64,000 nt of DNA, taken from the NCBI RefSeq assembly GCF_008831285.2, contig NC_045147.1, forward strand, positions 1 through 64,000, given 5' to 3'. Position numbers and translations under genes: made by a program. The stretch comes from Nymphaea colorata (lineage: Eukaryota; Streptophyta; Magnoliopsida; Nymphaeales; Nymphaeaceae). The notes under the pieces were generated by a model. The model searched no databases. It worked only from the letters and a program-made list of their open reading frames with translations, and was not told the DNA's origin. Below, one piece after another: positions 1-10,276 of the stretch; the stretch's first letter is position 1, and every line of letters starts with the position of its first letter.

Positions 1-270
1 AAAGGACAGACCTTTGGAAGAATGGATGCAGAACATGGAGATAGAGGAACCATCCGAGAATGCTTATGCTATTTCAAGCAATCGTGCAAGTTACCAAGAA
101 CACCTATTGTATGTTCATTTCATGAAAATCCCAAGGGTTTTCAGTTGTTTCTGAAAGGTGGCTACCGTCCATTCACTGGCCTTGGGAAAAATGAAGATGG
201 CATCTTGCAACCAATTAGCATATCTTTTCAGATGAACATGAGAGGACTGGGATATCATGAAGGAATTTGA
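1..270 (+). pseudogene. End of gag-protease ORF with G-patch-like motif (element 1)
   Basis: An open frame from the window edge runs to a stop at 268-270. Its last 40 residues contain GGYRPFTGLGKN and RGLGYHEG, matching the glycine-rich G-patch-like segment (GY.PG.GLGKN ... GLGY) that follows the protease in Tat-lineage polyproteins. Gag, zinc knuckle and the protease active site would lie left of position 1. In these elements the segment is thought to be part of the polyprotein; what it binds is unknown. The ORF end may be genuine, if an intron or readthrough joins it to RT as in Ogre, or a decay product. Confidence 0.6.
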
Positions 271-628
271 AGAAGATCTTGGGGGCTGATAGTATTCACT
301 TTTGTTTCAAAATCCTCCATGAATTTTGTAATTTTGAACATCTTTTTGTCTCGTCTCATGAGAGAACCCATTCTATGAACTAAGAACTTTTTTTTTTTAT
401 ATATATGCAAATGCAAGTAATTTTTTTGTTGTCAATTTCGTCCAACTCTTTCCTTTATCCTCTTTACAGGATGTCGGAACTCAATATGTCTCAGTTTATT
501 CTTTTTCCACGAAATTCCCCCCAGAAAGCATTTATCGAACAAGCAGTCGGTGAAATGGAACCTATGGCAATACCCGAGTCAGAATTACCAGAATTCACTC
601 AGATTCAGAAACAAGAGCATCCTCATCT

Positions 629-3600
629 TTGGTGAATGATCCAATTGAAGAAATTAATATTGGAACCAGTGAAGATCCTAAAATTCTTCAAATTGGCACC
701 AGTTTGTCAGCGAATGAGAAGAAAAGATTGGTGGACTTTCTTATAAGTAACCAAGAAGCTTTTGCTTGGACTTATGAAGATATGTCAGGCTTAGACCCCA
801 ATTGGTTGAACATCGTTTGCCCTTAAATCCTAATTGCAAGCCGATTAAGCAAAATTGCGCAAGCTTGACCCTCGACTAGAAGGCCCTGTAAAAGAAGGAC
901 TAGAGGACTTGCTAAAGGCAAAATTCATTCGTGCCATCGATTACCCCGAATGGTTGGCGAACATCGTGGTGGTCCCAAGAAAAATGGCAAAGTTAGGTTG
1001 TGCATCGACTTTCGAGACTTGAACAAAGCCACACCGAAGGATGATTATCCTCTTCCAAACATTGATCTATTGGTAGACAGTACTGCAGGCCATGCAATGT
1101 TTTCTTTCATGGATGGATATTCGGGATATAATCAAATCAAATTAGCAGTCAAAGATCAACCTAAGACCGCTTTTACTACACCATGGGGTACTTTTTGTTA
1201 CACGGTAATGCCATTTGGGTTGAAGAGTGCTGGAGCAACCTATCAAAGAGCCATGGCCGCCATCTTCCATGACCAGATGCATAAAATCATGGATGCATAT
1301 ATCGATGACATATTGATCAAATCCAAGACAAGAGAAGATCACATTGAAACTCTTGCCCAAGTATTCGAGAGACTTTTATAGTACAAGCTTCGCCTGAATC
1401 CTCAAAATGTGTGTTTGGGGTTGAGTCAGGCAAACTGTTGGGTTTCATGGTCAGTAAGAAGGGAATTGAAATGGATCTTACAAAAGCCAAGGCAATAATC
1501 GACATGCCACCACCTACCAATATCAAGGAGTTGCGAAGCTTGCAAGGACGAATCCAATCCATCAGACGATTCATTTCCAATCTGGCCATGAGATGCGAGC
1601 CATTCAACCAGCTACTGAGGAAAGGTGTCAAGTTTGAATGGGGTTTTGAATGCCAACAGTCATTCGAAAGGATCAAAAAATACCTTCTAAATCCACCAAT
1701 TCTAAAACCACCAACGTTGGGAAGACCACTACTGCTTTACATCACAGTGAATGAGTCAACATGTGGCGGCTTTTTGGCACAATATGAGGAAGGAAGTCGC
1801 ATCGAATATGCAATCTATTACATTAGCAAGACTTTTGTTCAGTACGAAAAGAAGTACTCTCCAATAGAGAAAACTTGTCTGGCATTGGTTTGGATGTGTC
1901 AGAAGTTGAGACATTACTTATTGGCTTGTGAGGTCAAGATACTCTCCAAACTAAATCCTCTCAAGTACATCTTGGAACAACCATTCCTTAATGGGCGTAT
2001 CGCAAAATGGCAAGTTCTGTTGATGCAATATGATCTTGAATATGTGTCTCAAAAGTCAATCAAAGGACAAACAATTGCGGATCAGTTAGCAGACTTCCCT
2101 CAGTACGAAGAAATCAGAACAAATGATGAGTTTCCAGATGAACATGTACTAAGATTGGAAACGGTTTCGACATGGAAGATGTACTTTGACGGGTCCAAAA
2201 ATGTGATGGGAGCAGGCATAGGCATCTTACTCATCACTCCAGAATGCGAAATGATCCCGTACTCTTTGAAACTTGATTTTCCATGTACCCATAACATGGC
2301 TTAATATGAAGCCCTCATACAAGGACTTCGTTCTTTATTGAGTTTTCAAGTGAAAAGAGTGCATGCCTTCGGCGACTCTCAGCTTATTATAAACCAAGTG
2401 AATGGAGAATGGCAAGTCAAAGATGAAAAGTTGGTGCCATATCAAGAAATTGCTACCTCCTTAATCTGTCAATTCGAAGAAGTACAATTGGCTCACGTAA
2501 AGAGAGAAGGTAACCCTATTGCGGATGGCCTCGCGAGCTTAGGATCAACCATCACTTTTCGAACCAATGAAGCAATCCGCTCTTTTGAGATTGGAAGATT
2601 AGAACACCCTGCTTTTGAAACGATGGCGCATGTTCATCATATCCAAGGGGGGGATACGCCTTGGTACCATGACATCAAAAGGTATATTGAAAGCGGAGAA
2701 TTCCCGACTGAAATGTCTAAAAATGAACAAAAAGCAATACAACGTATGTCAGCAAGGTACTTTATCCTAGCAGGGGTATTATACAGACGTGGATTTAGCA
2801 CTGAATACTCTCGGTGCCTTGATGAAGATGAGGCAAAGAAAGTAATCGAAGAATCACATCGAGGAGATTGTGGAGGCCATGTTGGTTACCAAACCCTCAC
2901 CAAACAAATAATTCGAGCAGGGTATTATTGGCCTACCATGCAAAAAGATTGTCACCAATTTGTCAAAAGATGCAAAGAATGTCAACTGCATGCTCCAGTA
3001 ATTCATGCCCCAGCATCTCACTTGCATTCTGTGACATCTCCTTGGCCGTTTTCAATGTGGGCCTTTGACGTAGTCGGACCGATATCCCCTGCAGCTTCTA
3101 ACGGCCATAAGTATTTTCTTGCTGCAACAGATTATTTTACCAAGTGGGTAGAAGTCGTCACACTTAGAACGGTGGAAGGACGTCATGTAGTGTCCTTCAT
3201 TCACAAAAATCTTCTTTGCAGATTTGGAGTCCCTCATGATATAGTATCAGACAATGGAACTCATTTCAAGAATGAAAAGATGAGGCAGTTGTGCAGCAAA
3301 TACAACATCACGCACCATTTTTCAGCTCCTTATTACCCCCAAGGCAATGGACAAGCAGAGGCTACCAACAAGATCCTGATCCGCATCTTGGAACGGACAG
3401 TAGAAACAGGAAGAGATTGGCATGAAAAGATGCACAACGCTCTATGGGCATATCGCACCACTATGAGAACTCCAACAAATGCCACTCCAGCAGAGCTAGT
3501 CTATGAACAGAAGTGGTTCTATCATTACATGTGTTGAAACCTGCTTTGAAGTTCGCTTCTCTCATAGAGCTCCCTCTTACTCAATATCAACAAAAAAGGC

Positions 3601-3908
3601 TAATGCAACTCGATTTGCTAGATGAAAAGAGGCTAAAAGCGGCTGAACATGCTGAAGCTTATCGCCAAAGGGTAGCCAGACAATTTGCCAAGTCAGTTAT
3701 CGAGAGACAGTTCAAAGTGAATGATTCGGTCCTACGATCTTCAGTGTACCTGAGAGGACGACCACGAGGCAAGTGGGCACTAAATTGGGAAGACCCATAT
3801 GTCATTAAGGAAGTTTTGCCCCACAATTCATACCGACTAATTGATGCTGATGGGGTGAAATTTGCCGATCCTGTTAATGCCCTTCACCTCAAGAAATTTT
3901 ATGCCTAG
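629..3908 (+). pseudogene. Degenerate Tat-lineage pol (RT, RNase H, second RNase H, integrase)
   Basis: Domains in order: RT from about 629 to 1500, with the active-site YIDD near 1298 and the VMPFGLKSAGATYQ motif before it; RNase H about 1640-2095; a second RNase H about 2167-2560 with YFDGS, FGDSQLI and NPIADGLASLG; integrase about 2830-3500 with an H-H-C-C zinc finger and core signatures DVVGPI, SDNGTHF and GNGQAEA; and an integrase C-terminal region ending at the stop 3906-3908. Breaks seen: single-base frame changes near 800 and 855, a nonsense codon at 1378-1380, a nonsense codon at 2302-2304 replacing the conserved Glu of the second RNase H, and a frame change near 3510. A further frame change near 600 precedes the RT. 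The element is therefore non-autonomous now, though all domains are recognisable. Confidence 0.9.
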
Positions 3909-4041
3909 TTCTCTTGTATTCATTTTCCAATCAATGTCAAACATTTGTGTTTCCACATCGACTATTCAATCTAGATTCTTCCCAGTTGTAAAACATGACA
4001 ATTACACTGGGGCATTTTTATTTTTATCGCTCAGGGCTTGA

Positions 4042-4340
4042 GAGCAACCCGTGCAGGTAAAGGGTTAAACCCGCAATATGAGGGCAACCCATGCAGGCAA
4101 AGGGTTAAACCTGCAATGCTAGCCAAAGCAACCCATGCAGGCAAAGGGGTTAAACCTGTGCTACAAGCCAAAGCAACCCACACAGTTAAAGGGTTCAACT
4201 TGTGATGCAAGTCAAGGCAATCCATTCAGGGGGTTAATCCTGAATTTGAAATCGGCAAACCCATGCAGGTAAGGGGTTAAACCTGCAATTTAAGCTCAAA
4301 CAACCCATTCAAGTAAGGGGTAAAGCCTGAAACATCTCTA
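4042..4340 (+). repeat. 3' UTR tandem repeat of about 44 bp, seven hairpin-forming units
   Basis: Between the pol stop and the LTR are seven copies of a unit of about 44 bp with the core 'caaccca...aggtaaagggttaaacct'. Units 2 and 6 have perfect inverted repeats TGCAGG/CCTGCA around a short purine-rich loop. Unit 5 has ATTCAGG/CCTGAAT, a coordinated change of both arms. Tandem repeats in the 3' UTR are known for Ogre/Tat elements; the hairpin property is my reading of this sequence. Confidence 0.8.
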
Positions 4341-4410
4341 TGAAAATATCTTGCTTGAAAAATTTGTGGCGTTTATCTTTGTCACTAAGCACGGCTAACA
4401 CCGGCTTATT

Positions 4411-4426
4411 AACAAAGAGGGGCATC
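4411..4426 (+). other. Polypurine tract next to 3' LTR (element 1)
   Basis: The purine-rich run aacaaagaggggcat lies immediately before the LTR start TGTAATCACC at 4427. Element 2 has the matching acaaagtagggcac before 16445. This is the expected position of the primer for plus-strand DNA synthesis. Confidence 0.65.
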
Positions 4427-4620
4427 TGTAATCACCCCAAATTTTTCTAAAGGACTATGATGTTTTATCCAAGTGCGAAATTCAAATTTAGGCACAAGAT
4501 TTCCAAAATACTACTCTCAGATCCAAATTAAATCCAAAATAGAACTTTCAGATCCAAATTAAATCCAAAATACTACTTTTAGATCCAAAACCCAAGTTCA
4601 GATTCAAATCAATCATTTAA

Positions 4621-5100
4621 GACCGATTTGCACCTCCTTTTGACCAAAAAACCTTCTTTTAGAGGGTGATTTTAGTCTTTTTCAAACAAGACCGATTTGC
4701 CCCTCCTTTTGACCAAAAAACCTTCTTTTAGAGGGTGATTTTAGTCTTTTTCAAACAAGACCGATTTGCCCCTCCTTTTGACCAAAAAACCTTCTTTTAG
4801 AGGGTGATTTTAGTCTTTTTCAAACAAGACCGATTTGCCCCTCCTTTTGACCAAAAACCTTCTTTTAGAGGGTGATTTTAGTCTTTTTTTTTAAACAAGA
4901 CCGATTTGCCCCTCCTTTTGACCAAAAACCTTCTTTTAGAGGGTGATTTTAGTCTTTTTGGTAAACAAGACCGATTTGCCCCTCCTTTTGACCAAAAAAC
5001 CTTCTTTTAGAGGGTGATTTTAGTCTTTTTGGGTGGACAAGACTCATTTGCCTTCCTTTTGGCCAAAAAATCTCTTTTTGGAAGGTGATTTTAGTCTTTT
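4621..5100 (+). repeat. U3 tandem repeat, about 69 bp x 7
   Basis: The phrase gaccgatttgcccctccttt recurs about every 69 bp from 4621, with a seventh degenerate copy near 5040. The copies are nearly identical, so the amplification is young or homogenised. It lies directly upstream of the TATA box at 5146, where enhancer repeats often sit in retroelements. Neither LTR of element 2 has this block. Confidence 0.9.
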
Positions 5101-5145
5101 TAGGTCAAAAAAATTCAAATTTTGGGTTTTGGCTCCAAAATCCTC

Positions 5146-5153
5146 TATAAATA
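5146..5153 (+). promoter_or_regulatory. LTR TATA box (element 1)
   Basis: The motif tataaata is followed by a C-rich stretch. The same layout appears in the 3' LTR of element 2 at 17152-17159. In the 5' LTR of element 2 the first T has been lost (aataaata, 11044-11051). Transcription would start roughly 25-35 bases downstream; that start is inferred. Confidence 0.65.
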
Positions 5154-5489
5154 CCCCCCATATCCCCCTCTTGGGCAAGATTGGTCCTTGGAAGAAACTC
5201 TAGTGTATTCTCACTTGAAGACTTAGAGTTTCTCTTGAGCTCTCTCTCTCTCTCCCTCTTCCTCTTTTCATTTCCTTCTCCAACTTAGAGCAAGCACTTT
5301 TGGAGCTTCATTCAAAAGGGGATCTTCAAGTGAAGGTGTTCATCTTCCTTAAGTCATTTCCTATTAGAGGTATGTAATCTTCATCTCTCTCATTTCTTTC
5401 TTCTTTCTTTTCATTAATGTTCTTATTATTATGTTATTTCTTTCTCTTAAACATAGTGTTGTTGTTGTTTTCATTTTCTCTTCTCATCT

Positions 5490-6260
5490 TCATCTCCCCA
5501 TGGCCAAAGGAGATAGCACTCAACCTCTTTTTAGAGACAAGAAGCTATACTCAAATGCACCGGGAGCATGAGAAGATGAGATGATATCTTATTTTATGAT
5601 TAAATCATGTTCTTTCAAGTATTCTTGTTGTTCTTGTTCTTTCTCTATATTAATATCTTATTGCTCTTTCTTCTCTTCAATAATATATTCTTGTTGTTGT
5701 TATTCTTTTCCTTAATGAATATATTTTTGTTGTTATTGTTATTTCATTTCTTCAATAGTCTTGTCCTTGTTATTTTCTTTTTTTTTTTCTTTCTTCTTCC
5801 TCTTTCCATGACCAAAGGAGATAGCCCTCAATCTCTTTTTAGAGACAAGAGGCTATGCTCAAGTGCATTGGGAGTGTGAAAAGATGAGAAGATCTTTCGT
5901 TTCATGATTGAATCATGTTTTCTCTTTTATTAAATATAACATTGTATCTCTTTCTATATTTTCTTCTCATCTTCATCTCCCCACGGCTAAAAAAGGTAGC
6001 TCTCAATCTCTTTTTAGAGATAAGAGGCTATACTCAAAGTGCACCGGGAGCATGGAAAGATGAGATGATCTTTCATTTTAATCATGTTCTTTCTTTTCAT
6101 GAATACATTCTTATTGTTTTTTTTTTGTTTCCTCTTATTTTCCTCTCTTCCTCATTTCTCCATGGCCAAAAGAGATAGCTCTCAATCTCTATTTTAGAGT
6201 CAAGAGGCTATACTCAAGTGCACCGGGAACATGAGAAGATGAAGTGGTATATCAATTCAT
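5490..6260 (+). repeat. Intra-LTR degenerate repeat, four copies
   Basis: Four blocks, with landmarks near 5498, 5806, 5981 and 6160, share ccatggccaaaggagatag, a stretch with 'agagacaagaggctatactc', and 'caccgggagcatgagaagat'. They are separated by T-rich spacers with TTGTTGTT runs. Spacing is about 308, 176 and 179 bp. Five equivalents occur in each LTR of element 2 (for example 11388-12300 and 17494-18420), so the repeat is an old part of the family's LTR. Confidence 0.8.
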
Positions 6261-7912
6261 AGTTACATCATGTCTTCCCTCCTAATTGAACTTTGCTTTT
6301 TCCATCATTCTCTTTCTTTCTTTCATTCCTTGAATGTTATCTATAAATTATGCACGCATGATTGCTTGATTCTTTACTTACATGTGAATGTATGGCGGGA
6401 ATGAGAGTGTGGTTTGGGGACTCTTTATTTTCATATTAATTTTTGAGGTTGGGACTTGTCCAACCCGGGATAAACCCTCACGAAAATGTACATGTTAATA
6501 TGCATTTTCATGACATTTTGCGCTAGATTCTTTCTTAATCATCACATTAGGAACCCTAACGAGTGCTTCGTTATGTTGCTTGTTTTCTTTCATACCCAAC
6601 GATGGAAGAAATATATCCCTTACAACAAACTAAATAATAACATTCTATACTTATATAAATCATATTTTCCAAAACATTTTCAAAAAGAACCTTCTAATAT
6701 GGCCTTAGGGACTTAGCTTAGGCTCTTGCATGAGTCCAAGCTCCCCTCCGGCCCACATTAAATTTGAAGTTGGTAATTTTAAGTTGTTCCTTGATTTTTT
6801 TTAATCTTGTGAAGGTATGGATGTATACACATGTTATATACATTTATGCCAACATGATGACCCCCATCTTTCTCTCTCTATGCTTTCACTTTCTATTTTA
6901 TAAATTTTCATATGTGCATGAATACGTATGTATATGTGTTCCATCTCCTCTCTTTCAAATATTTATTCCTCTTTTCAAGACAAAAATCTTCTCTTATAAC
7001 ATTTCTCATACCCATATATGCGTATGATATTTTTCTTTTCCTCTAAAATCTCTCTTTCTCTTCGAATCAATACATCTTTTTCTCTTTATATGTGATGATA
7101 TGTACACAAGTATGCATGTCTTTCTCTATATCTCTCTCTTTCCTTTTATAAGAGTGTTTTATCTCTTGTATTCTTCTTAACATTCTCATCTCATGAACTT
7201 TCTATTTACCAACTTCAATAAGACCACAAATCAAGTAATGACCCAATATTGGAATCATGCTTGATGGTCTACAATCTCTATCCATTTTCAAAAACTTTTC
7301 CTTCTTATATATAATAATTATAACAACGAAATCTTAGATGTATGTTGTGGTAGGAATGATATTAGATGAATGTTGTGGTAGGAATGTTTTACTTTTTTTC
7401 AATCATATAGGGTAAATGCATTCATGCATTCTCACCCACTTTATTTCACTTATGATCACAAGCACCTCTCTAAAGGAACTTAAGCAAGAAGGGATGGAGC
7501 TCTAGCTAGGTGGTAACCGAATTAGAGCAAAATCTCAAACCTACTTAAAGTCTTAAGAGAACACTAAAGTGATTTCAAAATGTTTTCACAAGTTTTTCAA
7601 ATGATATTTACTAGTTTCACTTTTTCCTCAAAACATTTCACATTTTCAAGCAATTCTTCAAGAACCTTTCAAAAGTTTGAAACTCCAAACTTTCAATATT
7701 TTCTACACCGCATATAGAATCAAAAATATGTTTTAGTTAAAACGAAATGCATCAATGATAAACTTAGTCCTTGGGTTGATTACCCCCGGTAAAGGCGCCG
7801 GGAACGGTCGATCCTCGTACCGACGGGCGAGTCCCTTTCTTTCCTCTTTCAAAACAAAAACCTTATTTTTCTGAAGCACTCCAAAACCAATGAAAATTTT
7901 GGGATGCAGACA

Positions 7913-8283
7913 AACTCCCTTAAGAAAAAGAAGAAAAGTAACACAAGCACTTTCTTCAACTAATGTTTTACATCCACTGAGTTGGTTGTAACATCGTGTT
8001 GCACTGGAGGGCCCATCCATTACCTGCTGGCATTGGTTTTTCTGACATCTTCCTGAATGATGCGGCAGCGTCGTCAGTGTTTGCTTCCACGCCTTGTATC
8101 CTTCTAACGTGAATGCAATACTTTCTCCAGATTGTTGAATAGAAGAAGCCAAACAACCCTATAAAATTCCATCGTCGCCTTTTGATCCTCTGGTAAATGC
8201 AGATATATATTCTTGCCATCAAACTCGTGCCTAGCTTAATGCCCCATATACAACCATCTCTGTGCCAAAGGTGTCCATAAACA
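7913..8283 (-). repeat. 'Tail' module, copy 1 (coding-like, unassigned)
   Basis: First of four copies (7913, 21006, 25586, 29303) of a unique module that always lies to the left of a 135-bp array. On the minus strand the copies share coding-looking stretches such as HVRRIQGVEANTDDAAASF and PAGNGGALWCNT, but the frame differs between segments and copies. I do not recognise the protein. It may be a degenerate 3' exon of a host gene or part of an unknown non-LTR element. Element 1 has inserted at its left edge. Confidence 0.6.
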
Positions 8284-9768
8284 CATTTGCCGACTAAGTT
8301 CCATGGAGCTGTGGAAATGTACTGAACACTCTCCAAGATGTGGAGAAAATAAGGATGAATCTCATGGATAGAAGTGGAGTTTCAGAGGAATACATTTGCG
8401 CAAAGGTGGTCGTAAACACATTTGCCTATTTAGTTCCATTGGAGGCACGGAAATGAACTGAACACTCTCCAAGACGTAGAGAAAATAAGGATCAATCTCT
8501 TGAAAAGAAGTTGAGTTTCAAAGGAATACATTTGTGCAAAGGTGACCGTAAACACATTTGCCGATTGAGTTCCAAGGAGGTGTGGAAATGAAATGAACAC
8601 TCTCCAAAACAAAATAATGAATCTCATGGAAAGAAGTTGAGTTTCAAAGTAATACATTAGCACAAAGGTGGCGATAAACACATTTGCCGACTGAGTTCCA
8701 CGGAGGTCCGAAAATGAACTGAGCACTCTCCAAGAAAATCAGGATGAATCTCATGGAAAGAAGTTGAATTTCAGAGGAATACATTAGCGCAAAGGTGTTC
8801 ATACACACAGTTGCCGACTAAGTTCCATGGAGGCACGAAAATGAATTGAACACTCTCCAAGACAAAATAATGATGAATCTCATGGAAAGAAGTTGAGTTT
8901 CAAAGTAATACATTAGCACAAAGGTGGCCACAAACATGTTTGCCGACAGAGTTCCATGGAGGCACGAAAATGAACTAAGCACTCTCCATGATGTGGAGAA
9001 AATAAAGATGAATCTCATGGAAAGATGTTGAGTTTTAGAGGAATACATTAGTGCAAACGCGGTCGTAAATACATTTGCTGACTGAGTTCCATGGAGGAGC
9101 AGAAATGAACTGAACACTATCTAAGATGTGGAGAAATAAGGATGAATCTCATGGAAAGAAGTTGAGTTTCAGAGGAATACATTAGCGCAAAGGTGGCCAT
9201 AAACACATTTGCCGACTAAGTTCCATGGAGGCATGGAAACTAACTGAACACTCTCCAAGACGTGGAGAAAGTAAGGATGAATCTCATGGAAAGAAGTTGA
9301 GTTTTAGAGGAATACATTAGCGCAAAGGTGGCCATAAACGCAGTTGCTGAATAAGTTCCATGGAGGCACGGAAATGAACTCAACACTCTCCAAGACAAAA
9401 TAAGGATGAATCTCTTGGAAAGAAGTTGAGTTTCAAAGTAATAGATTAGCGCAAAGGTATCCATAAACACATTTGCTGATTGAGTTCCGTAGAGGTGCGG
9501 AAATGAACTGAGCACTCTCCAAGACGTGGAGAACATAAGGATGAATCTCATAGAAAGAAATTGAGTTTCAAAGGAATACATTAGTTCAAAGGTGGCTGTA
9601 AACACCTTTGCCGATTGAGTTCCATGGAGGCACGGAAATGAACTGAACACTCTCCAAGACGTGGAGAAAATAAGGATGTATCTCATGGAAAGAAATTAAG
9701 TCCTAGGGGAATACATTAGCACAAAGGTGGCTGTAAAGTCATTTGCCAACTAAGTTCCATGGAAAGCA
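8284..9768. repeat. Array I, copy 1: about 135-bp tandem repeat, about 11 units
   Basis: The landmark gttccatggagg recurs at about 130-135-bp steps (near 8301, 8431, 8569, 8695, 8821, 8951, 9086, 9221, 9355, 9487, 9619, 9755). Units also share aggatgaatctcatgg and gaggaatacattagcgcaaa. Some units lack part of the segment around gacgtggagaaaa. On the minus strand a 45-codon frame stays open through several units, but no start context or flanking coding sequence continues it, so I treat this as a repeat rather than a gene. Confidence 0.92.
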
Positions 9769-10276
9769 AGCTAATAAATGAACGGAGCGAGCATTTCAGC
9801 AATCTATCTTTCAATCAGAATGTTTGAGTTGGTACAGTTCTAAAATGGTAAGCAAAGATATGCAAATACGTTGAATATCAATATAACAGAACTGCCGTTA
9901 GGTGTAATGTGGTACGAATGTAAATGTACGTAATGATTTCATCTTATTCTTGCTTTTCCCTGTTCTTCCCCTTGGATTCTTTCTATGTGAGCTAGAGTTT
10001 TTACGAAGACCAATTAATAAAAACAAAAGAAAGGCAACAAATAAACAAATAGAACGGGCATTTCAGGAATCTTTCTTTCAATCATATTGTTTCAGTTGGC
10101 TCAGTTCTAAAACGGTAAGCAATGATATGCAAACACACTGAAAATCAATATAACAGAACTAACGACTGGTATAATATGGTATAAATGTAATTGTACGTAA
10201 TGATTTCATCTTGTTCTTGCTATTCTCTATTCTTCCCCTTGGTTTCTTTCTATGCGAGTTTGAGTTTTACGAGGAC
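9769..10276. repeat. Array II, copy 1 left part: about 265-bp tandem repeat
   Basis: Two units marked by catttcagcaatctttctt, tgcaaacacgctgaatatc, atgtaaatgtacgtaatga and ttcttcccctcggtttcttt-like segments. The array is cut at 10276 by element 2 and resumes at 20283. Its left junction with array I is 'gttccatgga' followed by the aaggcagctaataaacg-like start, and the same junction recurs at about 28085. Confidence 0.9.

Larger units (their letters stand above)
1..7912 (+). mobile_element. Ty3/gypsy LTR retrotransposon, Tat/Ogre lineage (element 1), 5' part outside window
   Basis: The window opens inside this element: the end of the gag-protease region, then reverse transcriptase, RNase H, a second RNase H, integrase, a 3' UTR with tandem repeats, a polypurine tract and a 3' LTR. 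The extra archaeal-like RNase H before integrase and a G-patch-like tail after protease are hallmarks of the Tat/Ogre lineage. The reading frame is broken several times, so the copy cannot encode its own proteins. The right end is set by comparison with element 2: the LTR ends in CA at 7912 and the flank resumes with sequence found uninterrupted at 21118 and 25703. The left LTR is not in the window, so the target duplication cannot be tested. Confidence 0.9.
4427..7912 (+). repeat. 3' LTR of element 1 (about 3.5 kb)
   Basis: Starts with TGTAATCACC and ends in CA at 7912. It aligns with the LTRs of element 2 at both ends: the starts at 4427, 10277 and 16445 agree, as do the ends 7912 and 20282. 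It contains a 69-bp repeat block in U3, a TATA box, a pyrimidine-rich leader and four copies of an internal repeat. LTRs of this size are typical of Ogre/Tat elements. The U3 block is unlike that of element 2. Confidence 0.85.

Noticed and set aside
4620-5100. CRISPR-like array of about 69-bp periodic repeats
   Set aside because: The repeats are contiguous without unique spacers, and they lie in the U3 of a plant LTR; no cas genes. It is a retrotransposon tandem repeat.
5607-6178. Leu/Phe-rich open frames on the plus strand in the LTR
   Set aside because: They reflect T-rich spacers (TTGTTGTT, TTCTTC) inside the LTR and have low complexity; similar false frames occur at 11500 and 17578.
9240-9686. 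148-codon open frame on the minus strand within array I
   Set aside because: It is made of tandem repeat units and has no start context, no flanking exon and no family match. Reported as repeat, with the frame noted as a finding.
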